Shown here one piece after another: positions 5,703-7,603 of a stretch of 7,603 nucleotides of DNA (position 1 is its first letter; each line of letters opens with the position of its first letter). The notes under the pieces were generated by a model, which made no database searches, was not told where the DNA came from, and saw nothing but the letters and a program-made list of their open reading frames with translations. Source of the DNA: Bifidobacterium breve (GTDB lineage: Bacteria; Actinomycetota; Acidimicrobiia; IMCC26256; PALSA-555); assembly GCA_945889545.1 (NCBI GenBank), contig CAMDCC010000143.1, forward strand, positions 1 to 7,603, in the 5' to 3' direction. The position numbers were made by a program, and so were the translations under genes.

Positions 5703-7570
5703 TTGGCCATCTCCCGAATTGCCTGCTCGATCTCGGCGGCGCGGAACGGCACACCCTGGATCTTGGTGAGGCTCACGGCGTCGACGAGGAAATCCCCGCG
5801 GATGAGCCGTACGAGCTGTCCCATGTTCATCTCGGGCACGAGCACGCGCTCGTACTTGGCGAGCACATCGCCGAAGTTCGCGGGGAACGGGTTGAGATGC
5901 ATGAGGTGCACGTGGGCAACTTCCACGCCCGACTCGCGTGCTTGGCGCGCGCCCTGCTGGATCGAGCCGTACGTGCTCCCCCATCCGACCACGAGCACCT
6001 TCGCGTTCCCCGACGGGTCATCGACCTCAACCTGCGGGATGTCGTGCGCGATGCCGGCGATCTTCTGGGCGCGCAGCCGGACCATGAACTCGTGGTTCTC
6101 GGGGTCGTAGTTGATGTTGCCGCTGCCGTCCTGCTTCTCGATGCCACCGATGCGGTGCATGAGGTCGGGCGTTCCCGGGATCGCCCATGGTCGAGCCAGC
6201 GTCTCGGGGTCGCGCAGGTACGGCCAGAACTCCTTCGTGCCGTCGGCGCGTGTGTGGTTCATCTCCGTTGCGAACGGCACCGAGATGTCGGGTAGCGCGT
6301 CGACGTCGGGCAACAGCCACGGCTCGGCGCCGTTGGCGAGGTACCCGTCGGACAGGAGGATCACCGGCGTGCGGTACTTCAAGGCGAGCCGAGCGGCTTC
6401 GATCGCAGTGTCGAAGCAGTGGCTCGGCGAGCGAGCCGCGATCACCGGTAGCGGCGCCTCACCGTGGCGGCCGAACATCGCGAGCAACAGGTCGGACTGC
6501 TCGGTCTTGGTGGGCAGACCAGTGGACGGTCCGCCGCGCTGCACGTCGACGAGGATCAGCGGCAGCTCGAGGCTGACGGCGAGGCCCATGCCTTCGGACT
6601 TCAGGTCGACGCCCGGCCCGCTGGTGGCCGTGCACCCGAGGTGGCCGGTGAACGACGCGCCGATCGCGATGCTGACGGCGGCGATCTCGTCTTCGGCCTG
6701 GAGCGTGCGCACGCCGAAGTTCTTGTGGCTGGCCAACTCGTGGAGGATGTCGGACGCCGGGGTGATCGGGTACGACGCGTAGGCGAGCGGGAGCTTGGCT
6801 TGCTGCGCCGCAGCGATCAGCCCATACGACAGGGCGATGTTCCCGGTGATGTTGCGGTATCGGCCGGGAGGCAGCTGCGCAGGAGCAACGGTGTAGGCGT
6901 GGTCGAACAGCTCGGCGGTCTCGCCAAAGTTGTAGCCAGCCTTGAACGCAGCGAGGTTGGCTGCCTTCACCATTTCCTTCTTGGCGAACTTCTGCTCGAT
7001 CCACTCGGTGGTGGTGTCGGTGGGTCGGGTGTACATCCACGACACCAGGCCGAGCGCGAAGAGGTTCTTCGAGCGCTCCGCGTCGCGCGGCTTCACTCCG
7101 AGCTCCTTGGTGCTCTCCAGGGTGAGTGTGGTCATCGGCACTTGGATCACGCGGAAGGCGGCGAGTGAGCCGTCTTCGAGGGGGTTCGCTTCGTACCCGG
7201 CTTTCGTGAGGTTGCGTTCCTCGAACGAGTCGGAGTTGACGAGCAAAGTGCCACCCGGGATGAGCTCAGCGATGTTCGCCTTGAGCGCGGCGGGGTTCAT
7301 CGCGATGAGCACGTTGGGCGCGTCGCCCGGAGTGAGGATCTCGTGATCCGAGATGTGCACCTGGAACGACGAGACGCCGGCGATGGTGCCCGCCGGTGCG
7401 CGGATCTCGGCCGGGAAGTTGGGCTGTGTGGCGAGGTCGTTGCCGAAGACCGCGCTCACATCGGTGAAGCGGTCTCCCGTGAGCTGCATGCCGTCACCGG
7501 AGTCACCCGCAAAGCGAATGACGACCTCATCGAGGCTCTCCGGCTTCAGCTGTGTCGTCTCCGCGGTCAC
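5699..7570 (-). CDS. korA: 2-oxoacid:ferredoxin oxidoreductase, fused gamma/alpha subunit (probable 2-oxoglutarate type)
   Basis: The protein has 623 residues from GTG 7570. It partners KorB in CoA-dependent oxidative decarboxylation of a 2-oxoacid, probably 2-oxoglutarate in the TCA cycle, with ferredoxin as acceptor. Residues about 13-225 are the gamma domain, beginning IRFAGDSGDGMQLTG (18-32). The alpha pyrimidine-binding domain follows, with YPITPASDILHEL (267-279), QAEDEIAA (291-298), TSGPGVDLKSEGMGLAV (316-332) and GGPSTGLPTKTEQSDLL (346-362). A C-terminal domain contains LVVGWGSTYGS (526-536) and EMNMGQLVRLIRG (580-592). This gamma-alpha fusion is the two-subunit architecture; no ferredoxin-like delta subunit is visible here. 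A GAGGG sits only 3 nt before the GTG, which is tight, and the frame remains open to the right edge, so a start outside the window is possible. It overlaps korB by four bases. Confidence 0.94.
   Translation of the reverse strand: MTAETTQLKPESLDEVVIRFAGDSGDGMQLTGDRFTDVSAVFGNDLATQPNFPAEIRAPAGTIAGVSSFQVHISDHEILTPGDAPNVLIAMNPAALKANIAELIPGGTLLVNSDSFEERNLTKAGYEANPLEDGSLAAFRVIQVPMTTLTLESTKELGVKPRDAERSKNLFALGLVSWMYTRPTDTTTEWIEQKFAKKEMVKAANLAAFKAGYNFGETAELFDHAYTVAPAQLPPGRYRNITGNIALSYGLIAAAQQAKLPLAYASYPITPASDILHELASHKNFGVRTLQAEDEIAAVSIAIGASFTGHLGCTATSGPGVDLKSEGMGLAVSLELPLILVDVQRGGPSTGLPTKTEQSDLLLAMFGRHGEAPLPVIAARSPSHCFDTAIEAARLALKYRTPVILLSDGYLANGAEPWLLPDVDALPDISVPFATEMNHTRADGTKEFWPYLRDPETLARPWAIPGTPDLMHRIGGIEKQDGSGNINYDPENHEFMVRLRAQKIAGIAHDIPQVEVDDPSGNAKVLVVGWGSTYGSIQQGARQARESGVEVAHVHLMHLNPFPANFGDVLAKYERVLVPEMNMGQLVRLIRGDFLVDAVSLTKIQGVPFRAAEIEQAIREMAK
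5711..5715 (-). promoter_or_regulatory. Ribosome binding site of korB inside the korA 3' end
   Basis: Minus-strand GGGAG lies 8 nt before the GTG at 5702. This fixes the korB start at the GTGA overlap rather than in the long open frame that continues into korA. Confidence 0.6.
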
Positions 7571-7603
7571 GCGCCCTCGCTCTGGGTCTGGACTCCGTTG
7601 TCC
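7567..7603 (-). CDS. Possible 3' end of an upstream gene overlapping the korA start (11 codons visible)
   Basis: In the frame shifted from korA, an open stretch from the right edge reads DNGVQTQSEGA and stops at TGA 7569-7567, overlapping the korA GTG as GTGA, the same arrangement as korA-korB and tlyA-nadK. Eleven codons without a stop are expected by chance in GC-rich DNA, and the korA frame is also open here, so this is only a hint of another cistron upstream. Confidence 0.15.
   Translation of the reverse strand, partial: DNGVQTQSEGA

Noticed and set aside
5703..5984. An N-terminal extension of KorB, since its frame is open to an upstream ATG
   Set aside because: The extra residues are an out-of-frame reading of korA and are Arg-rich. 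The GTG at 5702 has a Shine-Dalgarno and gives the family's normal N-terminus.

Overview
The window looks like a piece of an actinobacterial chromosome. It is GC-rich, with strong G/C at third codon positions, and four of the eight well-supported genes appear to start with GTG and one with TTG. The gene order TPR protein - HAD-IIA phosphatase - tlyA - nadK - recN matches the Rv1691-Rv1692-(Rv1693)-Rv1694-Rv1695-Rv1696 block of Mycobacterium tuberculosis as I remember it. Some NAD kinase and HAD motif variants make me lean towards a deep-branching, Acidimicrobiia-like lineage, but that is only an inference. No mobile element, phage gene, RNA gene or CRISPR array was found.

Layout. Positions 3306 down to 1 hold a compact minus-strand cluster: a TPR protein (3306-2893), a HAD-IIA sugar/glycerol-phosphate phosphatase (2891-2031), a 110-bp gap with a doubtful 32-codon ORF, tlyA rRNA methyltransferase (1920-1138), nadK NAD kinase (1141-272) and the first 88 codons of recN (266 to the left edge). 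Junctions are a 1-nt gap, a GTGA overlap and a 5-nt gap, so most of it should be one translationally coupled operon. A 127-bp divergent spacer (3307-3433) separates it from a plus-strand DUF1015 gene (3434-4642). That gene converges, with 16 bp between stops, on minus-strand korB (5702-4659), which overlaps korA (7570-5699) by GTGA. An upstream minus-strand gene may also end at the korA start, but only 11 codons would be visible.

Function. The block is mostly housekeeping: ribosome 2'-O-methylation, NADP(H) supply, recombinational repair and phosphoester salvage. The other unit is a two-subunit thiamine-diphosphate/iron-sulfur 2-oxoacid:ferredoxin oxidoreductase, probably acting on 2-oxoglutarate in the TCA cycle. 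The DUF1015 gene is intact but its family has no established function that I know of.

The most unusual signals are two different short tandem arrays. One is three perfect 15-bp units, the other three imperfect 16-bp units. They sit at or almost at the stop codons of two consecutive genes and encode their last 15 and 16 residues. The 16-bp array is out of phase with the reading frame but open in all three frames. I saw no convincing sign of a wholly new multi-gene system.
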